Shown one piece after another: positions 1 to 5,437 of a DNA stretch of 8,304 bases. The notes below the pieces were generated by a model. It made no database searches and was not told where the DNA came from. It worked only from the letters and a program-made list of their open reading frames with translations. Origin of the DNA: Phycisphaerae bacterium. GTDB lineage: Bacteria > Planctomycetota > Phycisphaerae > Sedimentisphaerales > Anaerohalosphaeraceae. How positions within the stretch are numbered: the first letter of the stretch is position 1; each line of letters starts with the position of its first letter. Position numbers and translations under genes: made by a program. Location of the stretch: assembly GCA_007121565.1 (NCBI GenBank), contig SKKI01000163.1, positions 1 to 8,304 of the forward strand. The letters run 5' to 3'.

Positions 1-1955
1 ATCAGGTACCCCAGCCCAAGGCAGGTAAAATAGCCCGCCGCCGGGGCAAGTGTCCGCAGCCCGCAGCCGGGGCGCACAAACAACAGCGGGACAATCGTAA
101 ATATTACCGCGATGATCCCGACGCCGACCAGTGCGGCAATGACAAACAGAAAGGCGATCTCCGTGCGTGTCAGCCACAGATCGCCGAAGGCCTCGCGCAG
201 CTTCGGGATGGTTTGTAGTTTGCTAAAATCGTAAAAGAACGGGCGATCATCGGTCGGCGGGCGAATATCAAAAAACCAGTCGTCGATAAACGTCTGCGCA
301 TCGTCGGCAAACAGTCGTCTCGCGGCGTAATGATACCAGTCGATCTGCGTCCCTTCCGGACCGGGCAGCCAGTCGGGCTGGTTCAGGTAGCGCTCGGGAA
401 TGTCGGTAAACCACACACCCGTCAATTGGCGGCGCTGGAGCATCTCGGCGACCTGCTCAAGCTGCTGCGGCTGCCAGGGGGTGGGCTTGACCAGTGTACA
501 GACGGCCAGAAAATCGCGCACAATCACAATATGCCGCCCCGGCTCTTCGACGCCGCCGCTGCGCAGCGCCTCGGCAAACAGCGCCATGATTTTCAGGTTG
601 TCCCGCGGCGGGTCCTGTATGCCCCGACTGGCCACGAGCAGGCCGTCCGGCGTCAGGCGATCCAGGGCCGACCGGATGCCCTCTACCGTCATCAGGTGGT
701 TTTGCCCCAGCCCGGCAATTCCGCCGGATCCGGCCGGCAGGGTCTCCAAACCGACCAACTGAATCACATCGTACTGCTGCGGCGTGGTGTCGATATAATG
801 GCGCGGATAGGCGTTGTGCCAGCGTGCCGCCGGCAACCGGACAACCGCGCCGCCGGCGTCTTTGAGTTCGTTCTGCAGGATATCGGTTACCTGCGGGAAG
901 TGATGCACCACGTCAATGCGCTGCGCGTCATTCAGCGCCGCCAGCCAGACATTGACCCCGCCCAGCTCATCGGGCAGCAGTACCGCTGGCTGCGGCGGCG
1001 CAAGATCGTAGGCCGCCGCCGAGAGCGTCTGCCGCATGACCCGGGCCTGTTCGAGGCGGTCAATATCCAGCACACTGGCCGCCGGATGACCGTCCAGCAA
1101 GATCACGCTCATCGGCGGCGGGGCCACAGCCCCGGTCAAAAACGGCAGATCGTGAAACATATCGCTTTGGTAAACGCTGATCACGCCCTTCGGGCCGAAC
1201 CGCTCCGCTGCCCGGTGCGCGATACCCTGCCGCTGAAGCTGCCGGATGAACGTGTGATATTTATAAGGGTCGGTGCGGATGGCCGGCGGCTGGGCCGCGT
1301 ACCAGACCGTTATCAGTGCCGCAGCCGCCAGGACAAGGGGAACCTTGACGCGCCGGCCAATGCCGGGCGCACAGAATGCCGCAACCAGTGCGATAAGGCC
1401 CGTTGCCGCCGCCAGCCGGTGTGGGCCCAGACCCATCATCAGCAGATTAACCGCCACCGCTCCGGCCGCACTGCCGGCCAGATTACCGGCGTACATCATC
1501 GGCACACGCGGCCCGGCCATCATCAGCACCAGCCCGATGGCCGCGGCGCCCAGCATGAACGGAATCAGCAGAATCAGCCAGTACAAAAGCCACCAGCTTG
1601 CCTGACGCACCAGCAGCGCCGGCAGAAACCGCGATTCAATCGGGATCGTTTGGACAATGGCCGCGCAGATCGGCATCGCCGCGGCCGCAGCAAGGGTCAG
1701 GCCAAACAGCCACTGCCGGCCGCGCGGCACAATGCGCCTGCGAAAGAGATATAAAAACACCCCGCTTGTTCCGAAGCCCAGCAGGGCGACGCTAATCACC
1801 AAAAACGCGAAATGGTGCCAGCCGGCCACCAGCAGCATCCGCATCAGCGAGACCTCAAAGGCCAGCACCGAAGCGGACAGCAGAAATACCAGCGCAACAT
1901 ACGCCTTGTCGTTCGGCGCCGCGCCTGCGTGCCGAGAGACCGTGCCGTTAGTCAC
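1..1955 (-). CDS. Membrane protein with spermidine-synthase-like domain (3' end off window)
   Basis: I translated this frame by hand: 651 codons without a stop, leaving the window at its left edge, so the C-terminus is missing. The GTG start overlaps the stop of the preceding gene by 8 bases and has AGGA 5 bases upstream. The N-terminal ~220 residues hold about seven hydrophobic segments (near 19-40, 47-70, 82-103, 120-147, 152-177, 181-196, 204-220). A soluble domain follows (about 225-597), then membrane segments resume near 600-627. The soluble part resembles the polytopic spermidine-synthase-like family: YDVIQL (395-400), a GLGQNHLMTVEGI stretch (415-427) and PPTDDRPFFYDF (566-577). The glycine-rich SAM loop expected near 325-335 reads PDELGGVNVW, and the acidic residue after strand 2 is replaced (IDVVHHFP), so catalysis in the usual way is doubtful. 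Family membership is fairly sure; function is unknown. Confidence 0.8.
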   Translation of the reverse strand, partial: MTNGTVSRHAGAAPNDKAYVALVFLLSASVLAFEVSLMRMLLVAGWHHFAFLVISVALLGFGTSGVFLYLFRRRIVPRGRQWLFGLTLAAAAAMPICAAIVQTIPIESRFLPALLVRQASWWLLYWLILLIPFMLGAAAIGLVLMMAGPRVPMMYAGNLAGSAAGAVAVNLLMMGLGPHRLAAATGLIALVAAFCAPGIGRRVKVPLVLAAAALITVWYAAQPPAIRTDPYKYHTFIRQLQRQGIAHRAAERFGPKGVISVYQSDMFHDLPFLTGAVAPPPMSVILLDGHPAASVLDIDRLEQARVMRQTLSAAAYDLAPPQPAVLLPDELGGVNVWLAALNDAQRIDVVHHFPQVTDILQNELKDAGGAVVRLPAARWHNAYPRHYIDTTPQQYDVIQLVGLETLPAGSGGIAGLGQNHLMTVEGIRSALDRLTPDGLLVASRGIQDPPRDNLKIMALFAEALRSGGVEEPGRHIVIVRDFLAVCTLVKPTPWQPQQLEQVAEMLQRRQLTGVWFTDIPERYLNQPDWLPGPEGTQIDWYHYAARRLFADDAQTFIDDWFFDIRPPTDDRPFFYDFSKLQTIPKLREAFGDLWLTRTEIAFLFVIAALVGVGIIAVIFTIVPLLFVRPGCGLRTLAPAAGYFTCLGLGYL

Positions 1956-4011
1956 CGTCTTCCTCAAGGCGGGTCATGGGCACAAACCGCACCGGCATCA
2001 CCGTGCGCGACCGGCGTGAGCCGTCGTCCTGCTTGGTAATCACCACCAGCCGCTGCACCTCGTAGGCGCCGCCGATCGGCACGACAATCCGTCCGCCTTC
2101 TTTGAGCTGTGCCCACAACGGCGGCGGCAGGTGCCCGGCCGCGCAGGTGACGATGATCGCGTCAAAGGGGGCATGCTCGGCCCAGCCGTGATAGCCGTCA
2201 CCGTGCTTGACGCGGATGCAGCCGTAGTCCTGCTCGGTCAGCATGCGCCGGGCTTGTGACAGCAGCGGCTCGATGATTTCGATGCTGTACACGTGCGGCG
2301 TGATGTGCGCCAGCACCGCGGCCTGATAGCCCGAGCCGGTGCCGATTTCCAGCACCTTGTCATCCGGCGACAAGTCGAGCAGCTCGGTCATGGTCGCTAC
2401 GATATACGGCTGAGAGATCGTCTGGCCGTGCCCGATCGGCAGCGGCGAGTCGTCATAGGCGTGTCGCCGAAGTGTTTCCGGCACCATTACATGTCGCGGC
2501 ACACGACGCATCGCCTCTTGTACTTTCGGGCATTGAATCGGATTGCGGCCGTCGCGCGGCGCGGCGATTTGGTTCTCGACCATCCGGCGGCGCTCCACCT
2601 GGCGCTCATCAGCGGCCGGCGGCTGCGGCGGATAGCTGAACGTCGGTTCATCAGCGTTATCGTCATCCGTTGGGGCGTCATTATTGTCATTCGCCTCAGC
2701 GTCGGTCGTGTCCAGCATAGTCAGCGGCGAGGTCTCGGCGATAAACACAAACACGTCATAGCGACGGGGCAGAATGGTAGGTACATAATTACGCTGTTCG
2801 GCCTCGGGGTTGTAGGTCACGCCTTTGGCCCGGTGGCCGAGCCGGCTAAGCAGGGCTTCGGGGACCGCGTCGTCAAAGATGACCATCAGGCTGTCTTTGT
2901 CCAGAGCATTAAAAATGTCCTCGACGCTGCCGCCCATCGCCGGCGGAACCGTCATCGTTTCCATCGGCGCGCCCCATTGCCGCCCGGCCAGCACCTGCCC
3001 GCGATGGGTCGTAAAGCCGACCGCGACGACATTCTCGATTCCGTAGCGCTGCCGCGCCAGCCAGCCGATATTTTTCATCCCGGTCATCGCCATATCCGTG
3101 GCCCGCGCATCGCCGATATGCGTATTGTGCGCCCAGACGATGCCCCGGGCGTCAGGCCCGTGTTCGTCCAGCAGCCGCGCGACGGTGGCCTTCATGTGCT
3201 CGGCCCGCTTGTTCCACGAGTTGCCCTGCGGCTCGGCCATCGCGCGGTAGTGCATCTCGGCGCGCTTGACCACATACGCATTCTGCTTGGCGTTGAAGAA
3301 CGCCTTGCGGTTTTGTTCGCTCAGCCGCTCGGCGTTGTCTTTGAGCAGGCTCAATACCGCTTGAGCCTCGTCGGCGCAATTCTGTCCGGTCATGGTAAAG
3401 CGGGCATAGTCGTGCAGATTGTCGCCAAACCGCTCCAGGCAGCGGTACGCCGCCGCGATTTCGTCGCTCAAGTCCTCAGCATGCTCGCGGGCATAGGCCA
3501 TAACAGCTTGCATCGACTCCGGCAGGGAATAAACGTCGATCCCGAAAAACCCCGAACGCTGCTCGGCCGGCAGGTCGGCGTTGTACTCGGCCAGCCACTG
3601 GACCAGGTCCGCCGTTTCGCGGTTGGCCCACATCCACGGCGGCCAGCGTTTAAACGCTTCCAGTGCCGCATCGGCGTTGTCGGCCGCACCGGGCAGATGC
3701 TTGACATAGCGATTGACTTCATAGCAGCTCGGCCAGTCGCCCTCGACCGCGATAAAGTCGAACCCCTTTTCGGTAATCAGTCGTTTGCTGATCTCGGCGC
3801 GCCACGTGTAATACTCCGACGTGCCGTGCGAGGCCTCGCCCAGCAGCACAAGCTGCGCATCGCCGATACGCTCCAGCAGCGGGTCCAGATCGGCAGGGGT
3901 GTCCAGCGGCAAAGAACGTTCGTTCAGATAGGACAGCATCTCGGCGCGGGGGTCAGCCGAAACAGCCGTCACGCCCCAGAGCGCCGTCAGCATCAACATC
4001 AGCATTTTCAT
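1948..4011 (-). CDS. pcm: Exported erythromycin-esterase-like / L-isoaspartate O-methyltransferase fusion
   Basis: This is a 687-residue protein. The ATG at 4011 was chosen because AGGAG lies 8 bases upstream and the N-terminus then reads as a signal peptide: MKM, a hydrophobic core, and VSA before D20. Residues about 30-430 match the erythromycin esterase superfamily. GEASHG (58-63) supplies E59 and H62, which align with E43 and H46 of EreB; E90 aligns with EreB E74; WAHNTHIGD (293-301) gives two further His. An acidic, Asn/Asp/Pro-rich linker (about 431-470) leads to a full-length Pcm domain (about 472-683). That domain has TISQPYIV (531-538), SAM motif VLEIGTGSGYQAA (553-565), HGDG (603-606), FDAIIV (616-621) and a terminal RFVPMT. 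Pcm methylates isoaspartyl residues in damaged proteins using SAM. The esterase-like domain's substrate is unknown, and most family members are not proven macrolide esterases. Export of a SAM-dependent enzyme is odd. A perfect-consensus promoter precedes it. Confidence 0.9.
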   Translation of the reverse strand: MKMLMLMLTALWGVTAVSADPRAEMLSYLNERSLPLDTPADLDPLLERIGDAQLVLLGEASHGTSEYYTWRAEISKRLITEKGFDFIAVEGDWPSCYEVNRYVKHLPGAADNADAALEAFKRWPPWMWANRETADLVQWLAEYNADLPAEQRSGFFGIDVYSLPESMQAVMAYAREHAEDLSDEIAAAYRCLERFGDNLHDYARFTMTGQNCADEAQAVLSLLKDNAERLSEQNRKAFFNAKQNAYVVKRAEMHYRAMAEPQGNSWNKRAEHMKATVARLLDEHGPDARGIVWAHNTHIGDARATDMAMTGMKNIGWLARQRYGIENVVAVGFTTHRGQVLAGRQWGAPMETMTVPPAMGGSVEDIFNALDKDSLMVIFDDAVPEALLSRLGHRAKGVTYNPEAEQRNYVPTILPRRYDVFVFIAETSPLTMLDTTDAEANDNNDAPTDDDNADEPTFSYPPQPPAADERQVERRRMVENQIAAPRDGRNPIQCPKVQEAMRRVPRHVMVPETLRRHAYDDSPLPIGHGQTISQPYIVATMTELLDLSPDDKVLEIGTGSGYQAAVLAHITPHVYSIEIIEPLLSQARRMLTEQDYGCIRVKHGDGYHGWAEHAPFDAIIVTCAAGHLPPPLWAQLKEGGRIVVPIGGAYEVQRLVVITKQDDGSRRSRTVMPVRFVPMTRLEEDGD
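1961..1966 (-). promoter_or_regulatory. Shine-Dalgarno inside the fusion gene for the membrane-protein gene
   Basis: TGAGGA lies 5 bases before the GTG at 1955, within the last codons of the upstream gene. With the 8-base overlap it supports GTG as the start and suggests translational coupling. An in-frame TTG slightly upstream would sit inside this site and is less likely. Confidence 0.6.
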
Positions 4012-4019
4012 AGTCCGGT

Positions 4020-4024
4020 CTCCT
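4020..4024 (-). promoter_or_regulatory. Shine-Dalgarno fixing the start of the fusion gene
   Basis: AGGAG sits 8 bases before the ATG at 4011. It argues for this start over the in-frame ATG at 4083, which lies at the predicted transcription start and would leave no ribosome binding site in the transcript. Confidence 0.75.
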
Positions 4025-4062
4025 GCATTGGTTTCCGTGTCACTGGCCCATACATTCGACAC

Positions 4063-4080
4063 CACCGCCGTGCAGCGGTG
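4063..4080 (-). other. GC-rich hairpin at the 5' end of the fusion-gene transcript
   Basis: CACCGC pairs with GCGGTG around a 6-base loop. It lies just downstream of the predicted transcription start near 4083. A 5'-terminal hairpin of this kind may protect the messenger RNA; that role is inference. Confidence 0.4.
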
Positions 4081-4089
4081 CATATGAGG

Positions 4090-4118
4090 ATTATAGGGGA
4101 TTTGGCCGCACGTGTCAA
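4090..4118 (-). promoter_or_regulatory. Perfect-consensus sigma-70 promoter for the fusion gene
   Basis: The -35 box TTGACA (4118-4113) and -10 box TATAAT (4095-4090) are separated by exactly 17 bases, so both hexamers match the E. coli sigma-70 consensus in full. Transcription would begin near 4083, giving a leader of roughly 70 bases before the ATG at 4011. The promoter lies between the sigma-factor stop (4166) and the fusion gene, so the latter and the coupled membrane-protein gene form their own transcription unit. Confidence 0.85.
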
Positions 4119-4165
4119 ATGACGCCGCCGGAGGGTTTTACGATGCTGTTCAAAACAAGGCACAA

Positions 4166-4978
4166 TTATTCGTCGCTCATCAGCTCGTTCAACTGCGCCA
4201 GGGCGTTTCGCTGAATTTGGCGCACGCGCTCGCGTGTCAGGCCGAGTTTTTTGCCGATTTCTTTTAAGGTCAGTGTCTCGCGACCGTCCAGCCCGAAACG
4301 CAGTTTGAGCACTTCGGCCTCGCGCGGGTCAATATGGTCAAGCAATTCCAGTGCCCGATTGAGCTCTTCGTTGGAGCCGAGCGACGCTTCGGGTGTCTCC
4401 ATTCTATCATCTTCGATCGCCTCATCAAGACCGGCGTTGTCCTCAAACGAATCGTGCTGGAAACCGGCATCGACCACATTGACGATATCGCGGATCGCCC
4501 GAGCCTTGCGAATGGGCAGCTTCATGGCGTAGGCCATCTCCTCGAGACTGACCGTGCGGCCCAGCTCGGCGTCCAGCTCGGCCCAGGTCTGCCGCCATTG
4601 ATTGATCAGCTCCACCATATACGTCGGAATGTGGATAGGCTGGGAGTTGTTCAGGATGGCGCGTTTGATGGCCTGCTTAATCCACCAGGCCGAATACGTG
4701 CTGAAACGCACGCCGTGCTCGGGGTCAAAGGTATCGACCGCCCGCATCAGGCCCAGGTTGCCCTCCTCGATCAAATCGCCCAGGCTCATGCCTCGGTCGG
4801 CAAATTTTTTGGCGATATTGACCACCAGCCGAAGGTTGCTGCGGACAAGCTGCTCGCGGGCAAACGGGTCATTGTCCTGCATAACCGCCTGGGCCAGGGC
4901 CTTTTCTTCGTCCCAGTCCAACAGCGGGGCGGCGTCAATTTCTCTGAGGTACTCTTTAATCGTCGCATCAAAAGCCAT
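4166..4978 (-). CDS. RNA polymerase sigma factor, RpoD/SigA family, short form
   Basis: This 270-residue sigma-70 family protein directs core RNA polymerase to promoters. Region 1.2 is near 5-38 and region 2 near 40-115, including NLRLVVNIAKKFADRG (48-63) and FSTYSAWWIKQAIKRAI (92-108). Region 3 is about 120-200, and region 4 about 205-268 with helix-turn-helix LTLKEIGKKLGLTRERVRQI (236-255). Region 1.1 and the long non-conserved insert of E. coli RpoD are absent. In region 2.4 the RpoD pair Q437/T440 corresponds to Q102 and K105, so one -10-contacting residue differs. The -35-contacting Arg-Glu...Arg in region 4.2 (R249, E250, R253) is kept. The ATG has GGAG 7 bases upstream. It could be the primary sigma factor or a group 2 paralogue; the window does not decide. 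I see no clear terminator after it. Confidence 0.93.
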   Translation of the reverse strand: MAFDATIKEYLREIDAAPLLDWDEEKALAQAVMQDNDPFAREQLVRSNLRLVVNIAKKFADRGMSLGDLIEEGNLGLMRAVDTFDPEHGVRFSTYSAWWIKQAIKRAILNNSQPIHIPTYMVELINQWRQTWAELDAELGRTVSLEEMAYAMKLPIRKARAIRDIVNVVDAGFQHDSFEDNAGLDEAIEDDRMETPEASLGSNEELNRALELLDHIDPREAEVLKLRFGLDGRETLTLKEIGKKLGLTRERVRQIQRNALAQLNELMSDE

Positions 4979-4985
4979 CGTGTCA

Positions 4986-4989
4986 CTCC
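4986..4989 (-). promoter_or_regulatory. Shine-Dalgarno of the sigma-factor gene
   Basis: GGAG lies 7 bases before the ATG at 4978 and supports that start, which also places region 1.2 at the very N-terminus of the protein. Confidence 0.65.
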
Positions 4990-5045
4990 AATCATACCGT
5001 TAAAGGGTGAACCGTTATGTTCCAATAGACACTGTTCAACGCTAT

Positions 5046-5072
5046 ATCGGCAGCTTGAGGGGGCAGGTTAAC
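5046..5072 (+). repeat. Direct repeat copy 1 (ATCGG-CAGCTTGAG...GTTAAC)
   Basis: This is one of three same-orientation copies of a motif in the spacer upstream of the sigma factor. It reads ATCGGCAGCTTGAGG, then a few extra G/C bases, then AGGTTAAC. Compared with the copy at 5227-5249 it lacks one T after ATCGG and carries a short insertion before GTTAAC. Confidence 0.55.
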
Positions 5073-5091
5073 TCAACCTGACCGATGGTCA
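5064..5091. repeat. Two abutting inverted repeats in the sigma-factor upstream region
   Basis: CAGGTT (5064-5069) pairs with AACCTG (5075-5080) around a 5-base loop. TGACC (5079-5083) pairs with GGTCA (5087-5091) around a 3-base loop. They overlap by two bases, so they could be alternative RNA folds or dyad protein-binding sites. They lie between direct-repeat copies 1 and 2. Function is unknown. Confidence 0.45.
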
Positions 5092-5103
5092 GCTTGAGAA
5101 GTC
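5082..5103 (+). repeat. Direct repeat copy 2 (GATGGTCAGCTTGAG)
   Basis: This second copy shares GGTCAGCTTGAGA with the other two. It has GATGG in place of ATCGG and GTCAAA in place of GTTAAC, so it is the most diverged copy. Confidence 0.5.
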
Positions 5104-5130
5104 AAAAATTAAAGTGCAAAAGTCAAAATT
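5099..5130 (+). repeat. Near-repeat AAGTCAAAAATT / AAGTCAAAATT
   Basis: AAGTCAAAAATT (5099-5110) recurs as AAGTCAAAATT (5120-5130), 21 bases on, in a very A+T-rich stretch that ends just before the ATCCGCC hairpin. Together with the hairpin it looks like one interspersed repeat unit; that is inference. Confidence 0.4.
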
Positions 5131-5135
5131 GTGGA

Positions 5136-5152
5136 ATCCGCCTTTGGCGGAT
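5136..5152. repeat. Perfect 7-bp hairpin ATCCGCC-TTT-GGCGGAT, REP-like
   Basis: ATCCGCC (5136-5142) and GGCGGAT (5146-5152) form a perfect 7-bp inverted repeat around TTT. It is G+C-rich and stands in an A+T-rich non-coding spacer, the look of a short interspersed palindromic element. On the plus strand TTTTT follows 4 bases later, but no plus-strand gene ends here, so a terminator role is unlikely. Confidence 0.6.
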
Positions 5153-5156
5153 AGCA

Positions 5157-5185
5157 TTTTTAAGAACGATTTGAATCTCTTACAA
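5157..5185 (-). promoter_or_regulatory. Weak candidate promoter for the sigma-factor gene
   Basis: TTGTAA (5185-5180) and TAAAAA (5162-5157) are 17 bases apart, each matching 4 of 6 consensus positions. Transcription would start inside the adjacent hairpin region, about 170 bases before the start codon. It is the best pair I found in the spacer but is not convincing by itself. Confidence 0.25.
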
Positions 5186-5226
5186 CCTGTTTAATCATCA
5201 TTGGTTAAGGTAAATTGTTGCAGTTT

Positions 5227-5249
5227 ATCGGTCAGTTTGAGAGGTTAAC
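5227..5249 (+). repeat. Direct repeat copy 3 (ATCGGTCAGTTTGAG...GTTAAC)
   Basis: This copy reads ATCGGTCAGTTTGAGAG followed by GTTAAC. It matches copy 1 apart from one indel, one C/T change and the short insertion before GTTAAC. It lies on the far side of the REP-like hairpin from copies 1 and 2. Confidence 0.55.
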
Positions 5250-5255
5250 TTACAG

Positions 5256-5331
5256 GGCATGACACATGCCATGTTGAGTGGAGTTTTTCTATGTGCAATG
5301 CGCACAGGGACTTACATGCCGATCGGGGCAT
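5256..5331. repeat. Run of three short inverted repeats
   Basis: Three dyads follow in a row: GGCATG-ACA-CATGCC (5256-5270), TGTGC-AATGC-GCACA (5292-5306) and ATGCC-GATCGG-GGCAT (5316-5331). The last contains the palindrome CCGATCGG. They occupy the non-coding stretch between the rpsA terminator and the direct repeats. They may be regulator sites or RNA structure, or chance; no gene is visible here. Confidence 0.4.
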
Positions 5332-5376
5332 CTAAACACCTGATTCTCGACAGGCCAGACAAGGTACCGGCATGAC

Positions 5377-5409
5377 AAAAAAAGGCCCTGCGGGTATTCC
5401 GCAGGGCCT
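5377..5409 (-). terminator. Intrinsic terminator of rpsA
   Basis: AGGCCCTGCGG and CCGCAGGGCCT form a perfect 11-bp G+C-rich stem with a 5-base loop (AATAC), run directly into seven T residues on the minus strand, and begin about 28 bases after the rpsA stop. This is a textbook Rho-independent terminator. It is not bidirectional, because the plus strand has no T tract. Confidence 0.93.
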
Positions 5410-5437
5410 GTAAACAACACACTGTTGACGCGCCGAC

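Noticed and set aside
330..1754. 474-codon open frame on the plus strand
   Set aside because: It is antisense to the membrane-protein frame, which has hydrophobic segments, family motifs and a coupled start. The plus-strand product is a low-information Arg/Gln/His-rich sequence.
2750..4011. Macrolide resistance gene
   Set aside because: The domain belongs to the erythromycin esterase superfamily, but most members, especially fused chromosomal ones, have no shown macrolide esterase activity. The context gives no sign of a resistance cassette.
4012..4083. In-frame N-terminal extension of the fusion gene from the ATG at 4083
   Set aside because: That ATG coincides with the predicted transcription start and would bury the signal peptide 24 residues in. 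The ATG at 4011 has a good ribosome binding site.
2293..4122. 609-codon open frame on the plus strand
   Set aside because: It is wholly antisense to the fusion gene, whose domains are unmistakable. Its translation is rich in Arg, His, Gln and Val with no recognisable motif, as expected from the complement of G+C-rich codons.
4990..5040. TATGAT just before the sigma-factor ribosome binding site as a -10 box
   Set aside because: No acceptable -35 lies 16-18 bases upstream, and the start site would fall on the Shine-Dalgarno sequence.
4334..5071. 245-codon open frame on the plus strand
   Set aside because: It is antisense to the sigma factor and extends into the spacer. No ribosome binding site or domain is visible.
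5136..5162. Plus-strand intrinsic terminator (hairpin then TTTTT)
   Set aside because: No plus-strand gene ends upstream, the T run is short and begins 4 bases after the stem, and the element fits an interspersed palindrome better.
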